From contig KN805408.1 of NCBI GenBank assembly GCA_000818945.1, positions 34,430 to 98,429 on the forward strand: a stretch of DNA of 64,000 bases, read 5' to 3'. Numbering within the stretch: position 1 is the first letter of the stretch; every line of letters starts with the position of its first letter. The DNA comes from Schizochytrium sp. CCTCC M209059 (taxonomy: Eukaryota > Sar > Bigyra > Thraustochytrida > Thraustochytriidae). This document shows, piece after piece, positions 29,301-34,994 of this stretch. The position numbers were made by a program, and so were the translations under genes. The notes beneath the pieces were generated by a model that saw only the letters and a list, made by a program, of their open reading frames with translations, ran no database searches and was not told the DNA's origin.

Positions 29301-30400
29301 TGACCTCAATCGAGCTCATCGGACTCGTGCGCACGCAAACGGGCGTGAAGCTTTCACCAACATTCTATCTCGACTGTGTCAATGGCCACGGTCTCGCTGC
29401 ACTACTTGCTCCGTCTCTGAGTAAGCATAGTACTTGTGCGCCGTCTCTGAATGATTCTGGGAAGAATACAGAAGCGCCATCACAAGAGGAGACAAACACG
29501 GTGGCAACTCATCAGAGCGCTTCTGCTTCTGCTTCAGCTCTGGATGGTTCAGAGACAGATCTCCTCTCAACTTCGGCGTGGCTCGAGCCACTTTTTGCTC
29601 CGAAGATGCGTTTGTTCTGCTTTGCATACGCCGGAGGGCATCCGAATGTATTTCGAGAGTGGACAATGCACATTCCCGCTTGCGTCCAAATTTGCCCTGT
29701 CGCCATGCCTGGCTACGGAAAACAGACGGATCGCGCATTTTGGGGCTCGATTCCAGAATTAGCTGCGAGTGTGAGCGCCTCGCTTCCCACAGATATTCCA
29801 TTTGCGCTCGCTGGATCGTGCCTTGGCGCCATAATTTCCTTTGAGGTAGGGCGAACGCTTCGGCAAACTGGCCGCAGACTACCGCTGCATCACTTTGCAA
29901 TGGCTTGCAGCGCGCCTCAAGACTACTCGCGTGCACTGCGTCTCCTTTACAGCCATCGACTAAAGGAAAATGCATTCTTTGTGCCATCTGACGAGGCGCA
30001 CGCTGCTGTGCGATTCCAGGATCTAAGTGAGCAGGAGCGCGACGACACGGTGCAAGATTTGCATCAGCTAGGCTTCTTCAAGGACGACGAGACGTTGTCA
30101 AATCTTGCATCTAACAAGGTATACTTTGAGCATGTCATGGCTCAAATTGCGGGACAGATGCAGCTTGCGGAGCGCTATGTTTATGGAAAGATATCATCGT
30201 TCGAGGGCCCCGTAATCCCTGTGACTGCAATCAGCGGAAAGCTTGACGATACAATTCCATCAGGTTGGCCGCAGGCATGGGAAGCTCACGCTCCCCAGGG
30301 AAGGTTCCGGCACGTGGAGATCGCAGATGGTGGGCACTACATTCTGCAAACACATGCGGCTCAAGTGACTCGTGCAATTATCGAAGACTTGCTCGACTGA
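13271..30400 (+). CDS. AT-less modular type I polyketide synthase, 5709 residues
   Basis: One uninterrupted frame from ATG 13271 to TGA 30398-30400 encodes a loading segment, four extension modules and a thioesterase. The order is GNAT-like, ACP, KS-DH-KR-ACP, KS-KR-ACP, KS-DH-KR-ACP, KS-degenerate DH-methyltransferase-KR-ACP-TE. All four KS domains carry DTACSSSL (catalytic Cys 524, 1723, 2673, 3931) plus both His motifs. Five carrier domains carry the phosphopantetheine Ser (303, 1501, 2433, 3628, 5343). No acyltransferase domain follows any KS, and there is no ER domain. Malonyl units must therefore be loaded by a separate transacylase, as in bacterial trans-AT systems; none is encoded in this window. 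There is no organelle-targeting or signal sequence, so the protein is probably cytosolic. A distant origin by transfer is possible but unproven. Confidence 0.95.
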   Translation: MAFESYSTRCAQERDLSALERLESFVKPSFRVSVKELKRRVASSIDISGALILEIPNHHSAARASSASLSSDDSTSASSAPESRSSQSEDNDQLSASRPYASAGDTLIVGVLYFVRANKRKTQQLRYNSVFDQADPEGDTVFWVHLVLDPQARDLLDYFHAAARTYCFDTLGVSNVRALTHCSDVSEGAISSLWDLEDYVTTAKRTDRNLFLHSSHGATFVGLVSGYNMRDTVNAGYAVIMQYDRKPDTKNVEFDVMRKDATIARVPVSVLRDLVCGAIGLSDEPGQRSFDADCPWFELGLDSVSLMDLHGKLETALNKELDVSFLFAINTFSKLVRAVGDTDESKGDEASQHAANRTPMPKTTDAASAGLSVLGLGLRFPNHRGADTDLETLEAFHAALHEDDGDTASYKRLVQRARFADQFLKKGISAEQARCIPFAQRLALETAFSALADGPPGLLEAANHRVGVFVGAWDGGCREVMQKTSEDEAASAHAAAGFSTSIIANRISYMLDLSGPSVVVDTACSSSLVALDYACKSIAAGTCEAALVIGVNVVDETNSDSRTALLRQGGFLSPSSACFAFDDRADGYARSEGAGALLLARASLLPGAQDYARAKVAAVSVNQDGRTVNLHAPNPEAQTTLIQEACRMAGVEPHQVSFVQTHGTGTRLGDPIEAAGLHAALRPSSFPNESRNVESPSLAAPGPLFMTSIKSQFGHLEGAAGMIGLIATILALQTRELPANRRLQKLNPAVDFDAWNLAPVGPVGPVKLPAEAQSLVAGVSSFGFGGTNAHALLQSVGPLRAREEFASREPIRWSENFHTISFAPLLSEPIDLGDKSDLESLMDHRLGSLEVVPGAFWAIIASEMNPGAQLLALRYVSLTQLPVGDAWSISLRRGSKKMAIVNNAGDSVCEAIARYNPSPLQALGSLADTMAACSCALDLSSFYTRLGNRYGPRFQALREARASDDGVILANLCVDRQHSCSARVSRSILLDAAAHACFLAFQDQSAIEEPHYANGFEALWCDRQWLQSNPETTTWHCVVYRQDSLRFDWDIFSPTGKLVVSARGFTLGKTRATRSLSVPLQRQHVVVCRSVWQFLSSEELASQRRVEPDLVISELCCESLHKRIQGLLESTNRPRVCVRIQDSAQEGYIRSLRREEPAWPLHMYCGPDHEDVVVLEDEPEVLVSGPDQLAVRRLVPLEDTRQSTVTSPLPVVCPVENGTYLISGGAGAIGLRMARELLARGAGKVLLLGRSKMPSGQSAASLRGSVYLQCDISDEASVRRVVGPYANEIRGVIHCAGVLRDGMIGNLSNFSEVFAGKVVGAESLMKVVDPLRDTVDFFILCSSVTSCLGSAGQANYAAANSVLDALAEAAASEKVVSIQWGPWHGPQSMAAASAARWERLGLPPMDPDLATDALFSLKRGCGPVICIAGMDPHAPGAASSWAREPMVRELFLNSNTMTSSESMKTSDDARVLVHRISSTFIDNCDVGENEMTPWRDAGMDSLAMVEFRNMLRMAIPEHITLRDTVLFDYPTPRALIDFLSEAMNGSRVPSQRQNLEKVVSAASSGALAVTGVACRLPGGVASPAAFWDLLQSGRDTMTDIPLGRFDWEESTDRLYARKAAFVDSVDRFDADKFKIASVEAQQMDPQQRLALEVASEALADAQLDADARVGVFVGVMTNDWARLMDPARPTAYSASGQIPCVLANRISYVLGLQGPSMAIDTACSSSLVALDVAAASLNRGDCDAAIVLGVNLILDDGVHAEECAARMLSASGRCATFSEDADGYARGEGCVAFVLEPEDTAERADKATWGSVLSTAVNQDGRSANLTSPNGRAQVDVVRRALARAKLVANDISYIETHGTGTPLGDPIEIGALSDALDSHTGQVCLGALKTVIGHGEAVAGASGVLKALLCIEHSEVPANLHQSKMNPKVAEVAAPWMRFPQKGPFELPNRAIAGISAFGFGGTNAHAILTGPKGRARKSSESTRIMKDQAAPRMPWKEDELVYRISWSAGSSSPSSANNAELTPIHQVQTFEDVLDVVRNVPAHERLKVTFVTRDSATCAFIRSLRLARPSWHLRLVESPRTSLDGVIFDRDALEQRVDDRGHVSIPVLQRAPHFVPYSLGGLQHLGPVLITGASGGIGRALIDSLLDAGLSQIYALSRSGKASDDPRVEAIQCDVCDAASVERAAEYIGQSQVSFILHAAGILEEKSSLELNFDTVEAHNSAKVHGTRNLASSFPSASLIAFSSTSSVFGMRDAPAYAMANASMEEEITRLRAGGVRAASLLWDLWAETGMAHARSMGSRKRGLSTRRACQILVGVLQNWDETYDPDGLIILAADLARLRKSLANPALLDALAPSSDLAVSAPERGESGDRFAPGLGPSRPPLSQSLRQASVAERKAILEDWLIVNARQRYTDTSVVLTPQTSWQQVGFDSLSMTEFTAALNDAIGFRNSPDELSDTVMFDYPNAHELASHVAQVWELESRSFVSESNPASIVADQAPEAAVVSMALRFPGSRLNASPEGFWDFLCSGGDAMQDIPPERIPTLAHDNVDKENEKRFSGVYVRRGAFLHPDLFDADIRGAFPFSDAESLAMDPHQRLGLQVAGEALESAKVGGANMTCVGVFVGAQNTEYTLSQADRVGTFTATSTALSIIANRISYAFDLSGPSTTIDTACSSSLVALDAALKALHAGDCTSALVLAVDLMLSPHRFETTCAARMLSPNGRCATFSDAADGYARGEGCAALVVTLDESSELPAWGIVHGIALNQDGKSANLTSPRGPAQIACIESALQRAGVVDRDQVVFVEAHGTGTKLGDPQELEALSTVFKDRRKPLHVGAVKSSIGHLEAAAGLAGVIKALLSLKHGVLPPNLHCDQLNPRIAKLQTRCPLRFPQGQMIKLEPAAHRLAGVSSFGFGGTNAHVILGSVPDARADRAARCFRPNLFTARAIELRPITGVPGKWKETLLPRTANLIRNHRVGSLSVLPATSYMELVHPLFEGAALEFSDLDLRSMYFLEMAKRSEAKADASLEFDLELDEVTSTVSISSARDGRLRATMKVREMETAPPRVDLAMLREKCRRVLPSGDALYETIGNQYQGPFCAVSAAWSSKDGDLLLGRVSMDQSISAESLASAWLDAASHVALAAMDLEHRKKPVYAESVKGYMLAAANMKRQAAADPFVWSCLTKTSDNTFDMQICRDSGEVLAQVRQFSFGFFSGTSSEISKPLQDSTRLWRDEWVELTLGRNDSQLAVEVIDLPTAETLLPELAHRLRMGPSNAYVVLAHTAMHCGLIACTRREYTSATLITVEGGRLPSGVHAAQLVSVARKTGMTSFRVSSTDASIYGRKRVAMEAASPKDALLRVQRGATYLVTGGGGALGLQVGREIALRGGNAVLLGRSAHLAPGVELPAGCRYVCCDLTVSSAVSRVLSKLEKLRGIVHCAGVLRDGTLQSVQPNDFKEVGAPKLQGVQALLDNVNRRQLDFVVLFSSIAATIGSAGQGVYGAINASLDAIAEREHANGTPIVSIRWGPWSGAGMAATLQSKWKRMRLQALTPRDALDEMFRLPRTHAVVTICEFDDANEQSLPASGSAELHARPGWSRSSLCELILDIAQEVSPDHTRVGMEDPWRDAGLDSLAMVEFRNLLQDRIGTDMAQLEDTLLLDYPNADVLVDWLVSQLPSSAEGPVGNENLVMSIVNSNDNTAPRSLVGDKEHMKKQVCTTTTTTTTKSNDNENNSIDGFWKQTEFAAPNEAVGYTPRATAVVTGVACRLPGGANSPDRFWELLCSGRDAMRPVPLSRFDMSAHFDTDTSVPGKSYVDRGAFIDNVDAFDNNKFGISDLEAARMDPQQRIAVECAYEALVSAGVVEEPTMPGAKVSPSAVKQAKVGVFVGMMTNDWASMDHGTPSAFTATGHSPAVASNRISYIFGLTGPSMTIDTACSSSLVALDAARRSLESGDCEAALVVGVNLILSPQLYVEECAARMLSPRGRCATFSEDADGYARGEGCVAIVLQRSDDPSRLSALGEVLSTAVNQDGRSANITSPNGRAQEEVIGLAIERAGILPDNVAYVETHGTGTALGDPLEVSALSRIFRDRETPLVLGAAKASVGHTEGASGLTGLLKALLCVHHGVVPGNASLEDGPNARLNPKVQQVALSQMRFPGRGASVMLPVDATAGISSFGFGGTNAHVIVRAPSAHEGHFDMRRGREDISWAPTRFRSPLARKDISATGHHSLMRDEKERESREKCAPREFGFSVKAAAHEVLDLFLWELAAAEPHGQDDQELWNIQFEDLHQCSMGRLSVDTKHRRIINKDETSGGQVICSAAGPGGSGSYTWLDESNVEDVWEQKSVAWFREQTSSLGWRSNTLTASEIFVSRETNAIRLNFPQGAFSQHGYLYAPNSLGECVLALGLTQVWEEEARKGYRVTTVPSLTSIDRLWNAAGPNLSKSAGEGAFHCIVRACGDLTLIDGACNKTILRMQGAQCAFGQGFGGTSTYTRSWTPRHLSACARPSVIRQAGLEAARRHVHPVEMKDPAGDEALEHYCAEHIRKTLAAMPSGFEPSEPHLALLYRRWQRAYGHTSGVVKAQKTYQSAPLGVEFDFAQNCVDALPAIIKGERPALDVLFSKPALTTRLYSESTPSNTCNRAIAQSVQGIAENIYNTASSSQILRVLELGAGTGGTTMHVVDLLDQERTEYVFTDISDYFLRQAETTFASYKDMMRYALLNVEERLAPQGFGPSQFDIIIASNIVHATQDLHVTLSNIAKLLVPGGCFLLNEATVSTAFLDATFGLTSGWWRFAAAQDASRPERDGPLLAPLKWRSLLLSEGFASFEVVHEAAQGQVVMAAILDSSTLHPPSALQPLARAGISVVSDRQDDELFHALHTSSLGEGASIDALALIASRECEVGLEADATRFWFETLQSFASKPQGALVVVTRCDECPLHAALWGMARSLSLEMSPGSWRIVCLDLDRDSQVPDIVSAVHAEVLLKPSNQESGMLQVRLMSGERHLGVLDRYAVPVPPLSPPKLDGTYVVTGGLGGLGLLTASLLLDHGVRNLVLVSRSGRLRENDLNASTEADIMNRIMSYEGVTLRLVACDVGNREDLERKVFNRIDADDRLPPVRGIVHAAGILRNRAMKSMDYAAEFMPVFVTKAKAARHLDDIARERRYDLEHFVLYSSAASTFGSAGQSNHAAANAVMDAIVSQRRAAGLCGTSVQWGGWDDLGAAVASQRTQETVLGRGMGLLPIENGANAIRDIFRSETAPVFGVSAVSWPVFGPQQMDPTFIDRFYQAKRPLGARETEDAQPTFSQPEAKSMQEDGSTAKGEAQASSLVEALLNECGIQDMSASLADQGLDSLTSIELIGLVRTQTGVKLSPTFYLDCVNGHGLAALLAPSLSKHSTCAPSLNDSGKNTEAPSQEETNTVATHQSASASASALDGSETDLLSTSAWLEPLFAPKMRLFCFAYAGGHPNVFREWTMHIPACVQICPVAMPGYGKQTDRAFWGSIPELAASVSASLPTDIPFALAGSCLGAIISFEVGRTLRQTGRRLPLHHFAMACSAPQDYSRALRLLYSHRLKENAFFVPSDEAHAAVRFQDLSEQERDDTVQDLHQLGFFKDDETLSNLASNKVYFEHVMAQIAGQMQLAERYVYGKISSFEGPVIPVTAISGKLDDTIPSGWPQAWEAHAPQGRFRHVEIADGGHYILQTHAAQVTRAIIEDLLD
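14363..17950 (+). other. PKS module 1: KS-DH-KR-ACP
   Basis: KS about 370-795 (Cys524, His662, His715). It is atypical in that the usual MDPQQR before the nucleophile region reads IPFAQR and the N-terminal third is shortened. DH about 825-1110 has His844 in DHRLGSLEVVP and Asp991 in LLDAAAH. The KR core begins with GGAGAIG at 1224, has Ser1343 and Tyr1356 in NYAAAN, and the CAGVLRDG motif that marks B-type stereochemistry. ACP Ser1501. Predicted output: an enoyl unit. Confidence 0.88.
17963..20740 (+). other. PKS module 2: KS-KR-ACP
   Basis: KS about 1565-1975 (Cys1723, His1858, His1895). No DH is present. The KR core starts with TGASGGIG near 2133, with Tyr2259 in AYAMAN. The B-type Asp is absent (HAAGILEEKS), so an A-type or unclassified ketoreductase is expected. 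ACP Ser2433 in VGFDSLSMTEF. Predicted output: a beta-hydroxy unit. Confidence 0.88.
20768..24280 (+). other. PKS module 3: KS-DH-KR-ACP
   Basis: KS about 2500-2925 (Cys2673, His2806, His2843). DH about 2945-3230 has His2973 in NHRVGSLSVLP and Asp3132 in WLDAASH. KR core from TGGGGALG near 3366, Tyr3496 in VYGAIN, with CAGVLRDG as in module 1. ACP Ser3628. Predicted output: a second enoyl unit. Confidence 0.88.
24524..30400 (+). other. PKS module 4 and release: KS-degenerate DH-C-methyltransferase-KR-ACP-TE
   Basis: KS about 3752-4185 (Cys3931, His4064, His4101). Residues about 4190-4475 have DH-like length, but the place where the catalytic Asp should be reads PNSLGECVLAL, so activity is doubtful. 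The methyltransferase has the SAM motif LELGAGTGGTT from 4661 and FDIIIASNIVHAT. KR core from TGGLGGLG near 5023, with His5179 where the catalytic Tyr is normally found (SNHAAAN). ACP Ser5343. The TE (about 5435-5709) has FCFAYAGG, the elbow GSCLG with Cys5517, Asp5659 and His5689. Confidence 0.85.
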
Positions 30401-30767
30401 TATATTCAAACGAATCCAGAAGACAAATAGAAAGAAAACACGAAAGTTTGCCTCCTTTTCTAAAACATCAATGCAGCACGTAGAACGCTGAAGCGAAAAT
30501 GTGGCACCGTGCGTGACTTGGATCGTAGGTATTTGAGTGAAAGAAGAATGGTATCAGGTGCGGCGTAGCGGCTTCGTCGCTAATGCTAAAGGTCATAGAC
30601 CTTGTATGGATAAATGAAAGAGAATGAAAAGACGCATGTCGATCGTTCAATGATGAGCTTTATCGTGGACGAGCAAGCTTAGACGATCCCAATAAGTTAA
30701 CAAAAGCCTTGACTTCTATTTTGGCAAATTGTTTTCTATAAGCCTCGACCTAGGGTACTGTCGCCAT
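30401..30767. other. Convergent spacer after the polyketide synthase
   Basis: AT-richer than the flanks, with no coding potential. It should contain the 3' UTRs of the synthase and of the CaMKI-like kinase. No distinct polyadenylation signal could be assigned with confidence. Confidence 0.4.
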
Positions 30768-31884
30768 CTACTTGCCGCTCGCCGTGACCGCCGCACTAAT
30801 GTCGGCAGCATGATCTCCGCCGGCGAGAGACTTACGCATGCGGGCGACAGCCTTGATTCCATTGACAGCATTTTTGAACTTGCGCGTAGCGTTGTACTCC
30901 CTGAGCTTTTCAAGGTTGCCCGTAAGGTTGGAGTTGGCGTCACCTTGCAGCCACTTGTGCTGGAGCACCTCGGAGATCGTCGGGCGCTCGACCGGATTGG
31001 TCACTAGCATAAAGTTGATAAAGTCCTTGGCATCTTGAGAGACATCGTCCCAGTACGGAGAAGGGAACTCGTACTTGCCACGTTTGATTTGACGGAAGAG
31101 CTCCGCGTTATTGGGGTGGTAAAAGGGCGGAAATCCGCATAACAAGATGTAGGCGATGACGCCAAAGCTCCAAACATCGACCTTGAAGTCATACTTGTCG
31201 CCCTGGAGAATTTCAGGAGCCACGTAGCCCGGCGTCCCGCACGCGGTCTTCATGAAGGGCTCCTCCTTGCAGACCTTTGCAAGACCAAAGTCTGCGAGTT
31301 TGACGACGGCGTCGTTAGTCTCGTTAGAGTAGAGCAGGTTCTCGGGTTTGAGATCGCGATGTACAATATCCTGCTTGTGGCAGTATTCGAGAGCCTTAGC
31401 AATGCTAATGAGGTCCCGTCGGGCCATGCTTTCTTCGTAGTGCTCCTTCTCTACGATGCGATCAAACATTTCCCCGCCCATCATGAGCTCCATGACCAAG
31501 TACACGTTTTTCTTCGACCGATACGTTTCATAAAGCTTGACGATATTTGGATGATCCATGTCGTACAGAATTTGCATCTCTGTTTCGAGCGCTTCGGCGT
31601 CCTCCGCTTTCATGGTCAGCAAGTTCATGATTTTGACAGCGCGCTGGACATTTTTATCCTCCTTGAGCGTGCAAACCTTGACGATGGCAAAGCTACCTGT
31701 GCCAAGGGTTCTGCTCACACGATACCGCTTGTTGAATTCCTGTTGCGCGGAAGCGTTTGCGCAGCACGTATATTTTGATCAGTCTTCTCGTGCGTCACGT
31801 CTTTTGGCTACCACCTCAGTAAAACTTGAGGCACGTCGAACCCGCGCAATAACTTACGTCCGTGTTGAAGAAAAACGACGGCAT
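30768..31884 (-). CDS. CaMKI/DCLK-like Ser/Thr protein kinase, two exons
   Basis: Predicted join on the minus strand: exon 1 31884-31858 (27 nt, nine codons starting MPSFFF), intron 31857-31740, exon 2 31739-30768; 332 residues. The long frame alone has no ATG before the Gly loop. The upstream ATG, a perfect GTAAGT donor and a CAG acceptor restore it in phase 0. Motifs: GTGSFAIVK loop, Lys45 in AVK, HRDLKPEN with Asp138, DFG with Asp159, and GTPGYVAPE. After the kinase core a basic amphipathic segment (ATRKFKNAVNGIKAVARMRK region) matches the autoinhibitory/calmodulin-binding helix of CaMKI. The protein is likely a Ca2+/calmodulin-regulated cytosolic kinase. Confidence 0.9.
31740..31857 (-). 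other. Predicted 118-bp spliceosomal intron in the CaMKI-like kinase gene
   Basis: The 5' end reads GTAAGT and the 3' end reads CGCGCAACAG before GAATTC. Splicing is in phase 0 and joins the initiator exon to the start of the kinase domain. Confidence 0.8.
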
Positions 31885-33097
31885 GATGGCGATGTACCGA
31901 AGCGCACGTCGCTAGACGAGCGGGGGTTGCCGCGTGCACGTTCGCGACGCAACAACGATCTGGATGCAGACGTGCTTGCTCCGACGGCCGGCAGGTGGGG
32001 CGCGACTACGCTTTGCCTTGTCGCTGGAGCCTGGCCCTGTCCCGTCTACCTCGGGAGGCCGCGAGCCGGCGAAAAGGGGTGACTGAGCTGCCGCTAATCA
32101 AGGATTCGTTGATGCGATGCTTCGGAGACACCCCCCTCCCCCTCCTCTTTGCGCGGTTTGTTCCCGCTTCTCCTTCTTCTTCTTCTCCTTCTACCACTAC
32201 TTTTATTTTCGTTTTGTCTTATTCGGAAGTGGATTGCGTCGGGTCCGCGCCCCGCAATCACCGGCCGCGTCGGCCAACGGGAGTCGGCTTGGAGGAGAGC
32301 AGAGAAGTAAGATCACTCACTCACTCACTGTTGGGGCAATCGCAAAGCGAGCCAAACTTGCCAAAAGCTAAAAGCAGCGATGCTAAGCGCAAAATGGATT
32401 CCCGACCTTTAGCACTCCGCGCGCGCTCCCATCTCTCTCTCTCTCTCTCTCTCTTAGGAATAAAAATGGCAACTACCGCTGCGCATTCCGCGCCCAAATC
32501 CACGATGGCGCCAATCAGCAGCTGAGGAGTCTGTCTGTCTCCAGCTCCAGCCAGCACGGATTCTCTTGGTCGCACGCTCGCACCCACGCACGCATGCACC
32601 CACGCAAATAAGCTCGCTCGCTCGCTCGCTCGCTCGCTTTCCTGTGACAGCGGTTTCGCCTTCCTCCACGCAGCCCGCCGCCACTTTTCCGGCCACGGGG
32701 ACCATCACAGGAAGCGCCCTCCCGCGCATTGTGCTTCGCCACCCGCGCATCTTTGTCGCTGTCGCGGGAGATCCGTTGAGTTCTGGCCGCCGCAACGCGT
32801 CCCATTCGGCGATAGACCTCTTTTTGGGCCTTTTCGCGGCCGCCGTGCATAGGTCTCTTTCCTCGTCTCTGCGCGCACGAATAAGTCTCTTCTGGTTCTC
32901 TGGTTCTCAAGAGCGTGTCCAGGGCGGTCGCGTCGCTCGCCGGGCTGGGCTGGCCGGGCCCAATCACATTCACGGCGCGTCCGCGTCGCACCACGCCCAG
33001 CGTCAATGTACGCTTGGGCTTGCGAGACAGGTCTCTGCCCAGCTCGACGACCTCCGTCCAGCGCTCTCGCTTGCTTGCCCTTCGGCGGCGCGCGACC
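31885..33097. promoter_or_regulatory. 1.2-kb divergent region between kinase and carrier genes
   Basis: Both flanking genes are transcribed outward, so their promoters are here. The region contains a (TC)12 run at 32432-32455, four or five CACT units at 32313-32332 and a GCTC run at 32609-32639. Open frames over 32500-33380 are shadows with Arg/Ala/Gly-rich composition. No other gene is supported. Confidence 0.45.
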
Positions 33098-34774
33098 ATG
33101 CCCGGCGGCGGAGACGATGACTCCGGGTCCTCGACGCCACGACCGCGGCGAGTGTTGACGCCCATGGCGAGGCTCGTCGCCAAGGACTTCGACGCCAGCA
33201 GATGCGGCGCGCTGGACGAAGGAATCGCCGCCTCGGCGGGCAGCGAGGACCGGGTCGCCGCAGCGGCGGAAGCGGAGAAAGGCCAGACGGCTGACGAAGG
33301 CGTCGCCGCACAGGCTGCTGTGCGCTGTATGTGTCTGGCCTTTGGAGCGCTCATGGCAGCGAACTACTTGCTGCAAGCAGTGCGCGACGCCCAGATCATG
33401 TTCGTGGGAAAAGCAAACAGCTCGAACCTCTTGACAGTGTCGACCATGGTCTCACTGGTTGTGGGCCCATTTGCGAGAGTAAGTTGACAAAAATGCACTT
33501 TGCTCGGTTCGAGAAAAAGTAAAATTGGCAAGGCAAGCCTGGTCACGAATGAACGCGAGAGCTCACTCATCAACCTTGCATCTGATTCACATCAGTCAAT
33601 CGCGAAACCATCACTTGAAGCGACGGCAAGCAAGATCGGCCAGCTGTATCGTACTTTTTCGGCAATTCTTTTGCTCGGGGTGCTCCTTGACATGTCTGCG
33701 GTGGATACCGCCCCTCCAGCAATGCGACTCGTGGTAGCCTCTTTGTACATTGCCACGCAAACCTTGAACAACCTTGCTATCTCCGTCCTCTGGAGCTTTT
33801 CAGCGGATGTTCTGCCAGGAAAAGCCGCACTTTCGTATTTTAGTTTGTTTGGTGCCTCTTGCACGATCGGCCAGGCGGTGGGCTCGATTCTGGCAGAAAT
33901 GGTGCTGTGGCGAGGCATCAAGGTCCGCTTTCTCTTGCCTCTGATTTCACTCTTTCTAGAGTCAGCAGTGCAGTTCCTGATGATGTCAGCACGACATGCG
34001 GTCAAGACGCACGTGGCGGACACTGATGACGCAAAGATGAGATCTACAGTATCGGATGCAGCCTCAGCAGCAGCTTCGGCAGCAGATGATGTACGAAGAG
34101 CTCGAATCGTGAACCGGTGGCGCGAAATTGCTTTGAAAAGCGGCGCCGACTGGCTTCAAGGACTGCACGTGCTGTGGAGCGATCGATATCATTTGTGGCT
34201 TGGCGTCTACACTGTCTGTTATGCGGGCACGTTATCTCTCATCTATCTTGAACGCACCGTGATGGCAGCCACAAGTGGTCTTTCTGTGGAAGAGGCAGCA
34301 TCCCTGTCTGCGCGCCTCAGTCTGCTTGCCTCGGTGTTCACCTTTGGTCTTCAAGTAGGACTTGCGAACAAGGCTATTGCGCAAAATCTTGGAATGCAAG
34401 CAGGACTTCTTGCTGCACCGTTCGTAACGTTGTTTGGCTTTGCAATGCTTGCGACGGGATTCATTCCAGGTCTTACATCCGTCGTTTGCCTCGAGCTTGT
34501 GCGACGCGTGGTTGCCTTTGGGATCGCCAAGCCGGTCCGGGAGTCGCTATTTGCGGTAATGCCGCGCAAGGTTCGCTTCGCTGCAAAGAGTGTACTCGAT
34601 ACCTTTGTGTACCGCGGGGCCATGGGACTGGGAGCCATGTCTTTTGATCTGTTGGCTCAAGTACGGGATAGTACGCGTTTGCTCGCACATGCCACTGTCT
34701 TCTTTATTTGGGCCACTGCGGCACATTCATTGGCTGTCGAGCATGAAAGGCGAGTCTTTGCGGCTCGCCGTTGA
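33098..34774 (+). CDS. ATP/ADP-translocase (NTT/TLC)-like MFS-fold membrane carrier, two exons
   Basis: Predicted join 33098-33478 and 33596-34774, 519 residues. The first frame runs into a stop straight after a GTAAGT donor; the second has no start of its own and an in-phase CAG acceptor at 33593-33595. The N-terminal 70 residues are soluble and Ala/Glu-rich. TM1 contains CLAFGALMAANYLLQAVRDA, typical of the nucleotide-transporter/AAA carrier family, and TM2 is interrupted by the splice site. The late motif AKPVRESLFAVMPRKVRF...KSVLDTFVYRG is strongly reminiscent of the bacterial and plastid ATP:ADP antiporter group. Roughly ten to twelve hydrophobic helices are visible. The substrate is not certain, since many eukaryotic members of this fold do not carry ATP. 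Confidence 0.7.
33479..33595 (+). other. Predicted 117-bp spliceosomal intron in the NTT-like carrier gene
   Basis: Starts GTAAGT and ends with a pyrimidine-bearing CTGATTCACATCAG. It is phase 0 and joins GPFAR to SIAKPS. An alternative phase-0 acceptor exists near 33530, which would add about 22 residues. Confidence 0.7.
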
Positions 34775-34921
34775 GTGACGCAATTTTCCAGAGTCTTGTA
34801 CTTTACGGTGTTCAAATGTACTCTAGTCAGCGCAACGAAGTCCCAGTTGAATTATGAAAGCCCGGCCGAGGTCGCAAGTTCTCGTGTACAATACAAAAAG
34901 CAAAGGATATCGACCCTTAAC

Positions 34922-34960
<39 letters not shown>

Positions 34961-34994
34961 TCGCTTGCATGTATACACGCACGTTAACATTGTT
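34775..34994. repeat. Convergent spacer with a (TC)14 run
   Basis: 220 bp between the ends of the carrier gene and the degenerate kinase gene, with a TC run at 34926-34953. No gene is seen. Confidence 0.8.

Noticed and set aside
30401..30767. Search for a trans-acyltransferase or PPTase gene next to the synthase
   Set aside because: The neighbours are a protein kinase and a sugar-kinase fusion. No acyltransferase or phosphopantetheinyl transferase motif was found anywhere in the window, so no biosynthetic cluster is claimed.
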